From contig JBCCHB010000005.1 of the NCBI GenBank assembly GCA_039028975.1, positions 1 to 64,000 of the forward strand: a stretch of DNA of 64,000 bases, given 5' to 3'. How positions within the stretch are numbered: the stretch's first letter is position 1; each line of letters begins with the position of its first letter. A program made the translations under genes and the position numbers. The stretch is from JAHBNG01 sp039028975. Lineage in GTDB: Bacteria > Chloroflexota > Anaerolineae > Caldilineales > Caldilineaceae. This document shows positions 54,400 through 63,468 of the stretch, one piece after another. The notes below the pieces were generated by a model. It saw only the letters and a program-made list of their open reading frames with translations. It was not told where the DNA came from and did no database searches.

Positions 54400-55743
54400 A
54401 TGCGTCAAGCTTTATCTCAGCTATTGATCCTTTGGGTCAGCCTACTAATTGTTGGTGGGCTGGCCTTTTTGATCCTTCAAACGCCTGCTGCACGGGAGTG
54501 GATGTGGCAACATACGGGTGAAGATGGCCTACTCCAGCAGGTCAAAGGTCTCTCTGATCTCGCTTCTGATCTCACTCGCCCCAAACTAGCGTTGAGACCC
54601 AATGCTGTATCCGATCCATTTGTGGCCGAGCTTTTTCCGTCCAAGCCACCTCTACCCGAGCCACCTGTGTCAGGCAGTTCCACCCGTTCACCTTTGGGCA
54701 TTAATGTCTTCTTGGAGCAAGAAGCCGACCCTGCGAAGCGTGAGCTAGCCATCAAAATGGCCGCAGAGGCTGGCTATACTTGGCTACGTCAGGAGTTTCC
54801 CTGGGAAGATATTGAGATCCATGGCAAAGGAGATTTCGAAGATCGGCGCCATGAGCCCTATCGGTCAGCTTGGCAGAAGTATGATCATATTGTTGAATTG
54901 GCAGAAACGTATAATATGGAGCTGACGGTCCGCCTCTCTAATCCGCCAAGCTGGACCCGTGCAATGACCGACACCATCGGCTCCTATGCCCCGCCAGACA
55001 ATATTGATGATTTTGCAGACTTTGTGTTTGCGGTGGTGGCTCGCTACAAAGAGAAGGTTCGTTTTGTACAGATCTGGAATGAACCGAATATTTATCCCGA
55101 ATGGGGCAATTACCCCATCAGCCCCGAAGGCTATACCGAAATGCTCAAAGCGGGTGCCATGGCGGCGCGCACAGCCAATGCCGATGTCGTCATATTGGCC
55201 GCGGCATTGGCTGCAACTATCAATCTCCAGCCCGATACCCAGCCACCGCAGCTCAATAGCCTAAGCGATGCACTCTTTCTTCAACGAATGTACGATGCAG
55301 GTGCGGCACCCTACTTTGATGTCGTCGCAGTCCAAGGGTATGGTCTCTATAGTGGTCCAACCGATCAACGTATGCATCCACGGGTCATTAACGTAAGTCG
55401 TCATCAGTTTATTCGTGACCTAATGGTACAGAATGGCGATGCACATAAGCCGATTTGGATGGCCGAAATGAACTGGAATGCTTCGCCGGAAGATGTTCCC
55501 CCCAACTATGGTCGGGTCTCATTGGAGACCCAAGCCTACTATTTGCCTCTCTTTTATGAACGTCTTTTATCAGGAGAGTGGCCCTGGGTTGGTGTGGCGA
55601 ATACGTGGTACCTCAAGCGGGCCACAGATGAATGGGAAGTGCAAAGAAGACCTGAAGCCTACTTTCGTCTGCTGTTGCCTGACTTTACCCCGTTGCCTGT
55701 TTATGACAGCATGGTCGAATTTACCCGCATGACAAGAGAATGA
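54400..55743 (+). CDS. GH clan A TIM-barrel glycoside hydrolase-like protein
   Basis: A 447-residue protein with one N-terminal membrane segment (about residues 6-26), so the catalytic part is outside. It resembles GH39/GH5-like enzymes: acid/base Glu228 in VRFVQIWNEPNIYPE and candidate nucleophile Glu356 in PIWMAEMNWNAS, 128 residues apart. GYTWLRQEFPWEDIEI and VVAVQGYGLYSG are barrel strands of the same group. A polar stalk lies between the membrane segment and LGINVFLEQEAD. The exact substrate is unknown. ATG 54400 follows the SH3 gene by 10 bases; the stop overlaps the next start (ATGA). Confidence 0.82.
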   Translation: MRQALSQLLILWVSLLIVGGLAFLILQTPAAREWMWQHTGEDGLLQQVKGLSDLASDLTRPKLALRPNAVSDPFVAELFPSKPPLPEPPVSGSSTRSPLGINVFLEQEADPAKRELAIKMAAEAGYTWLRQEFPWEDIEIHGKGDFEDRRHEPYRSAWQKYDHIVELAETYNMELTVRLSNPPSWTRAMTDTIGSYAPPDNIDDFADFVFAVVARYKEKVRFVQIWNEPNIYPEWGNYPISPEGYTEMLKAGAMAARTANADVVILAAALAATINLQPDTQPPQLNSLSDALFLQRMYDAGAAPYFDVVAVQGYGLYSGPTDQRMHPRVINVSRHQFIRDLMVQNGDAHKPIWMAEMNWNASPEDVPPNYGRVSLETQAYYLPLFYERLLSGEWPWVGVANTWYLKRATDEWEVQRRPEAYFRLLLPDFTPLPVYDSMVEFTRMTRE

Positions 55744-58250
55744 AACGCTCTCAACAGCTTGTTCTTTGCTTGATTCTACTGCTCGCTTTTTGGTTGCGGA
55801 TGGTGCAACTAGATGGCAGCAGCCTCTGGAGCGATGAGGGAAATACCTGGGCCTTGGTTCAGCGTTCAAATCAGCAGATTGCCCTGGATGCAGCCGCAGA
55901 TATTCATCCTCCTGGCTACTATTGGGTACTCAAGGGCTGGACAACTTGGGTTGGGCATAGTGCCGCCGGAATGCGCCTCTTTTCGGTCTTTGCTGGTCTG
56001 TTCGCGGTTGCCATGCTTTACCCTATCGCTATGATCGTCGTGGCACAAACAAGAAGCTCTGCCAGTTCATCTCGCCGAAAGTTGGCCAGCCCCGACCGCC
56101 CAAATAGAGAACAACAGAATACCCTTTTTCTGCAAAAGCAAGACGGAGTAGATGGTTGGGTGGTTCTGCTACCTAGCTTGCTCGCTGCACTGAATCCTTT
56201 CCAAATTTACTATAGCCAGGAAGCCCGCATGTACATTCTGTTGATGCTGGCTACTCTGATATTTTTCTATGCTCTTCTCGGCTTCATGCAGGCTGAAGCC
56301 CAGCAGATCTCTTTATGGGCAGAACCTTGGCCGACTTCCCAGAAGAGGCAGTTGTATCTTAGCGCGCTGGTATTTGTTCTTAGCGGGGCGATAGGGCTGT
56401 GGACCCACTACAGCTTCCCAATTCTGCTGGCCGCAGCAGGAATCGCCTATCTTTTTCATTGGCACCTTCTCAAGGCGGGCAATTTTACCTCTCGGATGGC
56501 TCCCTTGGGGCGCTTTGCACTACTTAGTCTACTGATTGTTCTGCTCTATTTACCTTGGATTCGTACTGCCGTAGAACGGGTACTTGCTTGGCCTAAAGGG
56601 GGTGGCAATGTGGATTGGCGTGCAGGGTTGGAGAAGGCGATTCATCTCCTGCTCTTTGGACCTCTGCGCAATCTGGGCACCTCTCACTGGCTTCTTCTAC
56701 TCGCTGCAGTGCTGCTTCTTGCTATGGGATGGCTTGCTCTTTATCAAGGCAGAAGACGCAGTTCCTATATGCAGTTCCCTGTCGACTTTGTACTCTTGGT
56801 ATGGTTTCTGGCACCGCTGGCCATGATGTTTGGATTAGGGCTATTTGACGAAGCATTTCTCAAATTTTTACTTGTTGCTTCACCCACTTGGTCTCTACTG
56901 GTGGGAAGCGCCCCCCTCCTATTTTCCAGCCATAAGTGGCTGTTGACTGTTTTGATGAGCTTTTGTATCGTGGCAAGCTTCTCTGTCGCCATTTGGGCGC
57001 TTCCTGGCTATTACAGTGACGACTCTGCCCGAGACAACTACGCTGGTATCGCTCGTTATATTGAATCTCAACATGCCGAGGCTCAGCTCACCAACGGCCC
57101 AACTTTAGGTAGCCGCTTTGTTGATAACAGAGCAATCGTGATTCTTAACGCGCCAGGGCAGCAAGATGTTTGGCGCTACTATGATCCGGGCATTCCTGTC
57201 CTGGCCCTGCCACAAGAACGCCCCGCAAACCGACCGCATACAGAAGATCTGCTAAAAGAAGCGACTGAGCACGTAAACCAAGTCTACGGGATCTTTTGGG
57301 CAACAGATGAGTCCGATCCTGACGGAATCGTAGAACGTTGGCTCGATCACTATGGATTCAAGGGGCTTGGCCAATGGCAGGGAAATATACGTTTTGTTCA
57401 CTACAGCTTTGCCGCTGATCTGCGCTGCCAGAAAGCCCCTTCGCCATCTCTCTTCTCTGATTCAGCTCAAAGTATTGAGATTCAACTGCTTGAGCAGTGC
57501 CAGCCAAGCTTTCCTCAAGAGATTCCTAGCGGAAACGTATCCCTTCTGGGGCTTCAGTGGCAGCCACTCACACCTGTGACCCGTCGTTTCAAAGTGACTG
57601 TCCAATTGCTGGATTCGCGCAATCAAGTCATTGCCCAACGAGATAGTGAACCAGGGGGTGGTTCTCTGCCGACTATCGATTGGCAGCCGAATCAGCTTGT
57701 CCAGGACAATCATGGGCTGATGCTCCCGTTTGGCACACCACCAGGAAGCTATTCACTTATTGTGGCTCTTTATGATGGTGAAACGAATCAACGATTATCT
57801 GTCGCGGACGGGGACTTTTTGCGGCTTGGGGAAATGAACGTAATCCGTAACCCATCACCACCCCCAGTAGAATTGCTCCCTATATTGTATCGGGTTGACC
57901 GGTCGATTGGGCCGGTAACGCTTCTGGGATATGATCTTCACCGGAAAGGGTTTGCCCATGCGCCAAATACCGCCATCGAACCAGGTCATCTGGTGCATCT
58001 GACGTTGTATTGGCAGGCGCCACACATCCGTACAAGCTCTTGGGATGATGATCTACACGTTACCCTCACATTGGGTAACCAAAGCACTACGGTTCCACTC
58101 GCTGGTGGGATCTTCCCAACCAGCCAGTGGGAGCCAGGCGATCTGATCCGAGGTGAGTTCGATATACTCTTTGATGGCTCGGCAAAGACACTTCGCATCT
58201 CAGTTCAAGATGAACAGGTAGTGGTCAGCCCTAGCCAGATTATGAGATAA
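55740..58250 (+). CDS. GT39-like glycosyltransferase membrane protein
   Basis: An 836-residue protein. First loop DGSSLWSDEGNTWALVQRSN and DAAADIHPPGYYWVLKGWTT contain the D-E and HPP motifs of GT39/ArnT-PMT type transferases, which use a polyprenyl-phosphate sugar and act on the outer face. About ten membrane segments lie in residues 5-430, followed by a beta-rich extracytoplasmic C-terminal region of about 350 residues. YYSQEARMYILLMLATL matches the family loop. ATGA overlap with the GH gene makes it co-translated, so the SH3 protein, GH and GT likely cooperate on one surface glycan. Confidence 0.83.
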   Translation: MKRSQQLVLCLILLLAFWLRMVQLDGSSLWSDEGNTWALVQRSNQQIALDAAADIHPPGYYWVLKGWTTWVGHSAAGMRLFSVFAGLFAVAMLYPIAMIVVAQTRSSASSSRRKLASPDRPNREQQNTLFLQKQDGVDGWVVLLPSLLAALNPFQIYYSQEARMYILLMLATLIFFYALLGFMQAEAQQISLWAEPWPTSQKRQLYLSALVFVLSGAIGLWTHYSFPILLAAAGIAYLFHWHLLKAGNFTSRMAPLGRFALLSLLIVLLYLPWIRTAVERVLAWPKGGGNVDWRAGLEKAIHLLLFGPLRNLGTSHWLLLLAAVLLLAMGWLALYQGRRRSSYMQFPVDFVLLVWFLAPLAMMFGLGLFDEAFLKFLLVASPTWSLLVGSAPLLFSSHKWLLTVLMSFCIVASFSVAIWALPGYYSDDSARDNYAGIARYIESQHAEAQLTNGPTLGSRFVDNRAIVILNAPGQQDVWRYYDPGIPVLALPQERPANRPHTEDLLKEATEHVNQVYGIFWATDESDPDGIVERWLDHYGFKGLGQWQGNIRFVHYSFAADLRCQKAPSPSLFSDSAQSIEIQLLEQCQPSFPQEIPSGNVSLLGLQWQPLTPVTRRFKVTVQLLDSRNQVIAQRDSEPGGGSLPTIDWQPNQLVQDNHGLMLPFGTPPGSYSLIVALYDGETNQRLSVADGDFLRLGEMNVIRNPSPPPVELLPILYRVDRSIGPVTLLGYDLHRKGFAHAPNTAIEPGHLVHLTLYWQAPHIRTSSWDDDLHVTLTLGNQSTTVPLAGGIFPTSQWEPGDLIRGEFDILFDGSAKTLRISVQDEQVVVSPSQIMR

Positions 58251-59341
58251 GTTAGCAGTCCAATATCCATAGACGTACAAAGCCCGCTACCATAAGATAG
58301 CGGGCTTCGCACAAAGGAGGAACCAAAGGAGGTTAGAACTGTAAAGTAAGCTCCCCTCAAACTTCACAGCTCCATCAAACACCTAAAATTTTACACCCTA
58401 CAAAAGAACAATCAAATCAAGATTGGCTTTTTTCGTATTAAGTCAAAATTACATGCTTCTTACAAGTAATTTTAGCTTTAGATATTCGATGGAAGATCTA
58501 CTCTTTGCTTTCACCTATAATCAAACTTAGCGTATAATCTGTTAGTTCAAGATTCTGTGATGACGGTTACTAAATTATGTACAAATTACTCTAATCATAT
58601 AGACGTGATGAACCTTTGAAACGTTACGCTGAATTTGAAAAATCTGACACTTACCCAACGCAACTCCATCAATTAGTCATCTCGTGTAGTATGGCATAAA
58701 TAACAAAATCGATCAACTTTTCGCTGTTAGTTTATCAACTCCTAGATTGAAAATTTTCCCTGCGAAATCTCGCCGCAACTTCTACCAAATAAAGGTGTTT
58801 ACCATTGCGGGAAGAGGATCTGTTATCATTTCTGTTTAGTTGCAATGTTACAAGAAGTAGAGGTTAAATTCTGTAATCTAGCTTCAGATTCCTAGAAACG
58901 AGGGCAAATTAAAGATGGCTAGACAAGTTCTGTCCTTCCGTCTTGGAATTTCCTATATCTGTTTTGCGCTATTCTGAAGCGACCGATTTTTGACAGGTTG
59001 GATTCGTCTGACTACAATGGCCGCGCTGTTGGATACGCGCGGTTTTGGAAAAGTAACGCCTTTTTGAATACAAAAGAGTAAAATGCAATTCTTGGAGTAT
59101 GCTCACTTTAGTGCAAATCCATCTAGTGTTAGAAGTCATCTTCTCCCCCTGCACTATACTAACATACTGTAGTTAGGTATAGATAGGAATAATTTGATAT
59201 GATTTCAGTCCAGAAACTTATTATTCATCTGTACCAGAGCTAAGTATAATCGTTACTTTATACGACAGAACCCAAGTAGATCCGAAAATAATTGTACAAT
59301 GAAAAATACCTTATTATTACAAGACAACAAAAGGAGATAAA
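58251..59341. other. Long AT-rich intergenic region upstream of acpP
   Basis: Almost 1.1 kb without a convincing gene. It holds the terminator at 58281-58306 and a small G-C hairpin at 59021-59042 (CCGCGC with GCGCGG followed by TTTT). Most of it is AT-rich. It must contain the acpP promoter; AAAGGAGATAAA just before the ATG is a strong ribosome binding site. Short frames are present on both strands but lack family signals. Confidence 0.5.
58281..58306 (+). terminator. Hairpin terminator after GT39-like gene
   Basis: AGCCCGCTA and TAGCGGGCT form a 9-bp perfect stem with a CCATAAGA loop, 31 bases after the stop of the glycosyltransferase gene. The following TTCGC is only weakly T-rich, so termination may be inefficient. 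It is the natural end of the SH3-GH-GT39 transcript. Confidence 0.65.
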
Positions 59342-59575
59342 ATGGCAAGTACACTTGAACGAGTAACAGACATCATCGTTGAGCAGTTGGGCGTAGAAGC
59401 ATCAGAGGTCACTGTGGGAGCCAACTTCCGTGAAGATTTGGAGGCGGATAGCCTTGATCTGGTTGAGCTAATCATGGCTTTTGAGGAAGAATTTGGTGGA
59501 GAGATTAGTGATGAAGAAGCCCAAACCATTGTAACGGTGGGGGCTGCGGTTGATTTTCTGGACAAGAAGGGCTAA
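59342..59575 (+). CDS. acpP: Acyl carrier protein
   Basis: A 77-residue ACP of normal length. The phosphopantetheine Ser37 sits in DLEADSLDLVELIMAFE, and the acidic helix profile FREDLEAD to EEEFGGEISDEEAQ is typical. It shuttles acyl chains in fatty acid synthesis and supplies octanoyl groups for LipM-type enzymes, one of which lies at 26.5 kb. The gene is isolated from fab genes here. AAAGGAGATAAA upstream is a good ribosome binding site. Repeat copy 10 lies a few bases after the stop. Confidence 0.95.
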   Translation: MASTLERVTDIIVEQLGVEASEVTVGANFREDLEADSLDLVELIMAFEEEFGGEISDEEAQTIVTVGAAVDFLDKKG

Positions 59576-59579
59576 GTTA

Positions 59580-59653
59580 TTTACTCTGCTCCGTTTGAAA
59601 ACCAGAGCCTGGTCTGTGCAGTAAAACTCTGGTTTTCAGAACGTTCGGAATAT
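59580..59653 (-). repeat. Palindromic repeat, copy 10
   Basis: Begins TTACTCTGCTCCGTTTGAAA and ends AGAACGTTCGGAATATG; inner arms GAAAACCAGAG and CTCTGGTTTTC are perfect complements. The element starts only 5 bases after the acpP stop, so the hairpin could define its mRNA 3' end. Confidence 0.75.
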
Positions 59654-59748
59654 GATATACGTAGGAAAAGACTCAATTAGTGGTCTAAGCTCAACATTTC
59701 TTGCTAGAATCACACCTTTCCAGACCTAGCGAGATGCTAATGGGCTTA

Positions 59749-61608
59749 TCAATCTGTTTCGGTAACTGTCCCAGCACCATCGCTATCTTCCGCCTCCTGG
59801 AGAGTGTCTAGGATGGGACTTCCTGGCCCGACCAAATAGACAGCTTTCCAAGGCTGGTAGGTACTGGTGATTGTGTCCGTTCTACTTCCCCCATCGCCAT
59901 CGACAATCGTACGTGTAACCTCGACCACCATCCCTTCTTTTTCCCATTCCACCTGTTCCTGAACCCCTGTAGCAAGTTCGGGGTCCACTCGATAGGTCGG
60001 TGGCTCCGGCTGGGTGACTTCAGTCACAACGGGTTCGCTGATGGTGACCTGTCGATCCAGCTTCGTCCCATAAAAATTAAAGGTAATTTGGCCATTCGCG
60101 CTGTCGACTATTGGATCAATTAACAAGTATGTCTCTGTATCATTACGAAACTTGAAATCGACAGTGGGTGTGTAGATGGTCGCATCCAATCCTGGATCAC
60201 CATACCAACTAACCACATAGCCATGATTGTAACGCTCGACAATGGGTAATCCTGCCTCAAAGGCGGCACGAAAGACCGTTGTACTGACCTGGCAGACACC
60301 ACCCCCTACGCCTACCGCAGTCTGATCACCCCAGATGATCAGCGAATCTTCAAACCCATTGGCGGAACTAACATCTTCTATCAGTTTATTGAAGCTAAAA
60401 ATCTGACCGGGTGGAATCACAGCACCTTCAAATTTCTCGGCGGCTACCTCAATATTTCTCACCCGGGCAGGACTGCTGCCCCCAAAATAGGTTGTACCGC
60501 TTGCGACCAACTCTCGAATCCCCATCTCAGGGATCTTATTCATGTCAACGGCTGGAGGAACGCGGTCAATAATCATGACGGCTTCTCTATTTCCCGCGGA
60601 AAACGCCGCTTCAATTGAATTTGCTGTTTCTTCCACATTGAGTGAAAGGCCCGACTGGCTACTTTGAAGAACGCTAACGGTTCTTGTCGATGGATTGAAC
60701 TGAAGCCGTGCATCGCGTGGTTCGATATTGATTCGACTAGCCCATTCATTTAGGAGAGCTGTCAACTTGCTCCGCTCAAGGCGGGGAGGGAACTCTGAAA
60801 AGCGCAGTGATGCAAGAGTTGCTGGATCGAGGGCAATTTCCAATCCGGCGTTACTTTGAAGCACCATAGCAGGAGTCGATTGCAACTCGAAAACTGGTCC
60901 TGACGCTTGTGGTTCTACGTTGGGTGATTGAGGGGCAACCTCTTGGACCACAAAAGGTACCCTGATGGGGCGATTCCCGCTGAAGTTGGTTCGTAGTGCT
61001 TCAAGAAGCAGCTGCAGCGTCATTTCGACGTCAACATTGAGGCCATTTTGGGCGGGCACCGTGACGTCACCGATTTCTTGCTGCGATCTAGCTGGTCGTT
61101 GCAAATTTAGGGCCTTCTGGCTGAGCAACTGTCTTAGCTGAGCGCGATCGAATGATATTTGGGGCTCTACATTGATGCCCACCAGCAAGGCCACGAGTTG
61201 GTCTTGCATTTTGGTGGATATCTTGCCTTCTCTTCCAGTAAGGTATGCCCGATTTACTGCTGACGGTAGATCAATCGTTGAAGGATTACTGGCGGCTTGC
61301 CCAGAACGTATGGATAGCTCCGGCAGCGGCCATACAGTGTCCTGATAAGTGAGGCTGACCGGCGGAAGAGGGTAAGGCTGAATCTCACGATTTAGCTCGT
61401 TCACCGCTTCTATTCGCGTCATCCCCCCCACAGGAATAGATGCAATACGAACGCCAGTAAAGATGCGATTTGCGTGCCAGAATTGCCAAAAGACCAGGAT
61501 AACGAGCAGTGTGACAACTGATAGCATTAAGAAGATCAATGCAAAGTCGAAGGTCGTGCGTCGAATTCGCTTTGGGGTGTTGGCTGGAAAGGGAATTGTA
61601 TTTTGCAT
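59749..61608 (-). CDS. VanW-domain, peptidoglycan-binding-like membrane protein
   Basis: A 619-residue protein with an N-terminal membrane segment (about residues 20-42), repeated PG_binding_4-type domains at about 75-370, and a VanW domain at about 385-530 (FSFNKLIEDVSSANGFEDSL, then AVGVGGGVCQVSTTVFRAAF). The C-terminus (about 545-605) resembles a G5 domain (GVQEQVEWEKEGMVVEVTRT). These wall-associated proteins are widespread in Chloroflexota and Firmicutes; their exact role is unknown. Convergent with acpP. The GT-C gene lies upstream on the same strand, 70 bases away. Confidence 0.88.
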   Translation of the reverse strand: MQNTIPFPANTPKRIRRTTFDFALIFLMLSVVTLLVILVFWQFWHANRIFTGVRIASIPVGGMTRIEAVNELNREIQPYPLPPVSLTYQDTVWPLPELSIRSGQAASNPSTIDLPSAVNRAYLTGREGKISTKMQDQLVALLVGINVEPQISFDRAQLRQLLSQKALNLQRPARSQQEIGDVTVPAQNGLNVDVEMTLQLLLEALRTNFSGNRPIRVPFVVQEVAPQSPNVEPQASGPVFELQSTPAMVLQSNAGLEIALDPATLASLRFSEFPPRLERSKLTALLNEWASRINIEPRDARLQFNPSTRTVSVLQSSQSGLSLNVEETANSIEAAFSAGNREAVMIIDRVPPAVDMNKIPEMGIRELVASGTTYFGGSSPARVRNIEVAAEKFEGAVIPPGQIFSFNKLIEDVSSANGFEDSLIIWGDQTAVGVGGGVCQVSTTVFRAAFEAGLPIVERYNHGYVVSWYGDPGLDATIYTPTVDFKFRNDTETYLLIDPIVDSANGQITFNFYGTKLDRQVTISEPVVTEVTQPEPPTYRVDPELATGVQEQVEWEKEGMVVEVTRTIVDGDGGSRTDTITSTYQPWKAVYLVGPGSPILDTLQEAEDSDGAGTVTETD

Positions 61609-61678
61609 GGGTAATGTTGGGTTGTACCGACCGACTACTCCTGTTGAATCCAGGTTGTATCCGAAATTTCACTGGCGT

Positions 61679-63448
61679 CTATAACTGGGGAATGATGTAC
61701 CCAAAGAGGCTGTAAATTCCCAGTATATTGAGTCCAATAAATGGGAAAGCCCAAATCAATGGACACATCAGAGTTGCCGTGCGGATCACAACCGGGTGCA
61801 TGAAGAGGGCACGCAATGGCTGAGGAGACAGCCGCTCCCAACCCTTTTGCCCATTCGCCTGCTCATTTATCTGCGCACTTATCTGCCCGTTGAAACCGTC
61901 CCCACCAGTCGAAATAGTATAAGAAGATTTTAAAATCCAACACAGTAAGCCTTGTAACAAAAGAAGAGTAGCCATAACCAGATAGCTTAGTAGCGTCCAT
62001 AGGTTTTGGTCACCTGCTATAATCGAATATGCACCCAAGATGAGCAAAGCCAGGGCCGCCAAGAAGGCTTCTGTTCGGCCCATTAACTGACGCCAGCCTA
62101 GCGCAAAGAGCAGGCTGATGGGTAACATCCCCCAGAAGAAGTAACGCCCCTGATGCTGGACAAATTTCAGGTTATATAAAGAATAGCTAAGCAGGATAGC
62201 AATCAATGTAATGCCAAAGAATAATGTGCTCCATAAGCGGAACGAATTTCCGAAACTGTACGGATCTCCATCCCGTTCTTCTTTTTGACTTCCCCTAAAT
62301 CTTAGCCAAACCCAGCGAAACAGCATCTGCAGTAACCCCAGACCGATAGTGATGGTTAAAATCCGCACAGCAGCATAGAGGCGACTATCCCAAAAGAGGC
62401 CCAACCAACCAAACACGCCCCAAAAGCTACGAAAGGTAAAACCGAACGCTCGTTCCCAATAAGCGGCCCAACCATATTGGGCGACCCACTCTGCCGTCGT
62501 CGGCTGACCCGCTACAACCAAATCATGCCATGCTAACCCTAGCGGATCCAAAAGCCCATAGAGCGACATGTTTCGTAACCAAAGCGGTAGCCCAAGTAGT
62601 ATGGCAGGTATGATTACCCAGCTTGACTGAAGAAGTCCACTCCGTATGTCAGCATTTCGCCATGCCGCAAGAAAAACCACAATGACGCAAACAGGTAGGA
62701 AGACATAGGCGTAGATTTTGGTTAGCAAGCCTAGGCCCAACAGGATACCAAGAAGAGCTGTCATTCTGTTTGGTTTATAGAGAAAACCGAAGAAAAATTC
62801 CCGCTCACGTTGGTTCTCGTCAAAGTCAGAGCCATCAGATCCATTAGTTTTAGCATGAGAGGCTATCCACTTCAGCAACACGAGTGAACTAGCCAGCAGC
62901 AACAGAATGGCCAAAGAATCGTTGTTGAGAGCGGCAGTCATGGCCACATGCATGGGGAGCGTAGCGGCAAAGGCTGTAGCACCCAAACGAATAAGCGGCT
63001 GGTCAGGAAAGGCTGTGGCTGCGCAACTATACAACAGCAACAGCGTTATCACCCCCAGCCCGACCCCGTAGAGACGCAATGCTATCAGTGCGTGACCATA
63101 GCTCTCTGGATGGGCTGCATCCGCCGTGCCACCAGCTAACCAGTAAACAGGCACGGCGCTGATGTAGTAGAGTGGTGGCTGATAGAACTCATAGCGCATT
63201 ACCTCTACCGACATCTCGGGTGGAAACCGTGCACCGACAATCTGACCAATATAGTCCATATCAAAGTCACCCATGGCCAGGACCGGTAGCCCGTCACCCC
63301 GGGCGATGTGGGCAATGTAATTATAATGAGCCGGTTCGTCAGGCATCTGCCAAGCTGGTGTCAGCAGGGCAAAGAGGGTAGCACTGATTAAATAGGCGAT
63401 CAGAATCAGCGCCAGAGTTAGACGTGGGTGATGGGTGAATAAGATCAC
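61679..63448 (-). CDS. GT-C family glycosyltransferase-like membrane protein
   Basis: A 589-residue polytopic membrane protein with about eleven hydrophobic segments. The opening TPAWQMPDEPAHYNYIAHIA has the acidic first-loop motif, and RYEFYQPPLYYISAVPVYWL has the PP motif of GT39/DUF2142-like transferases. Polar insertions lie at about 210-230 and after residue 530. It is the fourth GT-C-type protein in the window and lies between metG and the VanW gene, suggesting wall or surface glycan work. Confidence 0.75.
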   Translation of the reverse strand: MILFTHHPRLTLALILIAYLISATLFALLTPAWQMPDEPAHYNYIAHIARGDGLPVLAMGDFDMDYIGQIVGARFPPEMSVEVMRYEFYQPPLYYISAVPVYWLAGGTADAAHPESYGHALIALRLYGVGLGVITLLLLYSCAATAFPDQPLIRLGATAFAATLPMHVAMTAALNNDSLAILLLLASSLVLLKWIASHAKTNGSDGSDFDENQREREFFFGFLYKPNRMTALLGILLGLGLLTKIYAYVFLPVCVIVVFLAAWRNADIRSGLLQSSWVIIPAILLGLPLWLRNMSLYGLLDPLGLAWHDLVVAGQPTTAEWVAQYGWAAYWERAFGFTFRSFWGVFGWLGLFWDSRLYAAVRILTITIGLGLLQMLFRWVWLRFRGSQKEERDGDPYSFGNSFRLWSTLFFGITLIAILLSYSLYNLKFVQHQGRYFFWGMLPISLLFALGWRQLMGRTEAFLAALALLILGAYSIIAGDQNLWTLLSYLVMATLLLLQGLLCWILKSSYTISTGGDGFNGQISAQINEQANGQKGWERLSPQPLRALFMHPVVIRTATLMCPLIWAFPFIGLNILGIYSLFGYIIPQL

Positions 63449-63468
63449 GAAATTAGATTCTATTGAGG

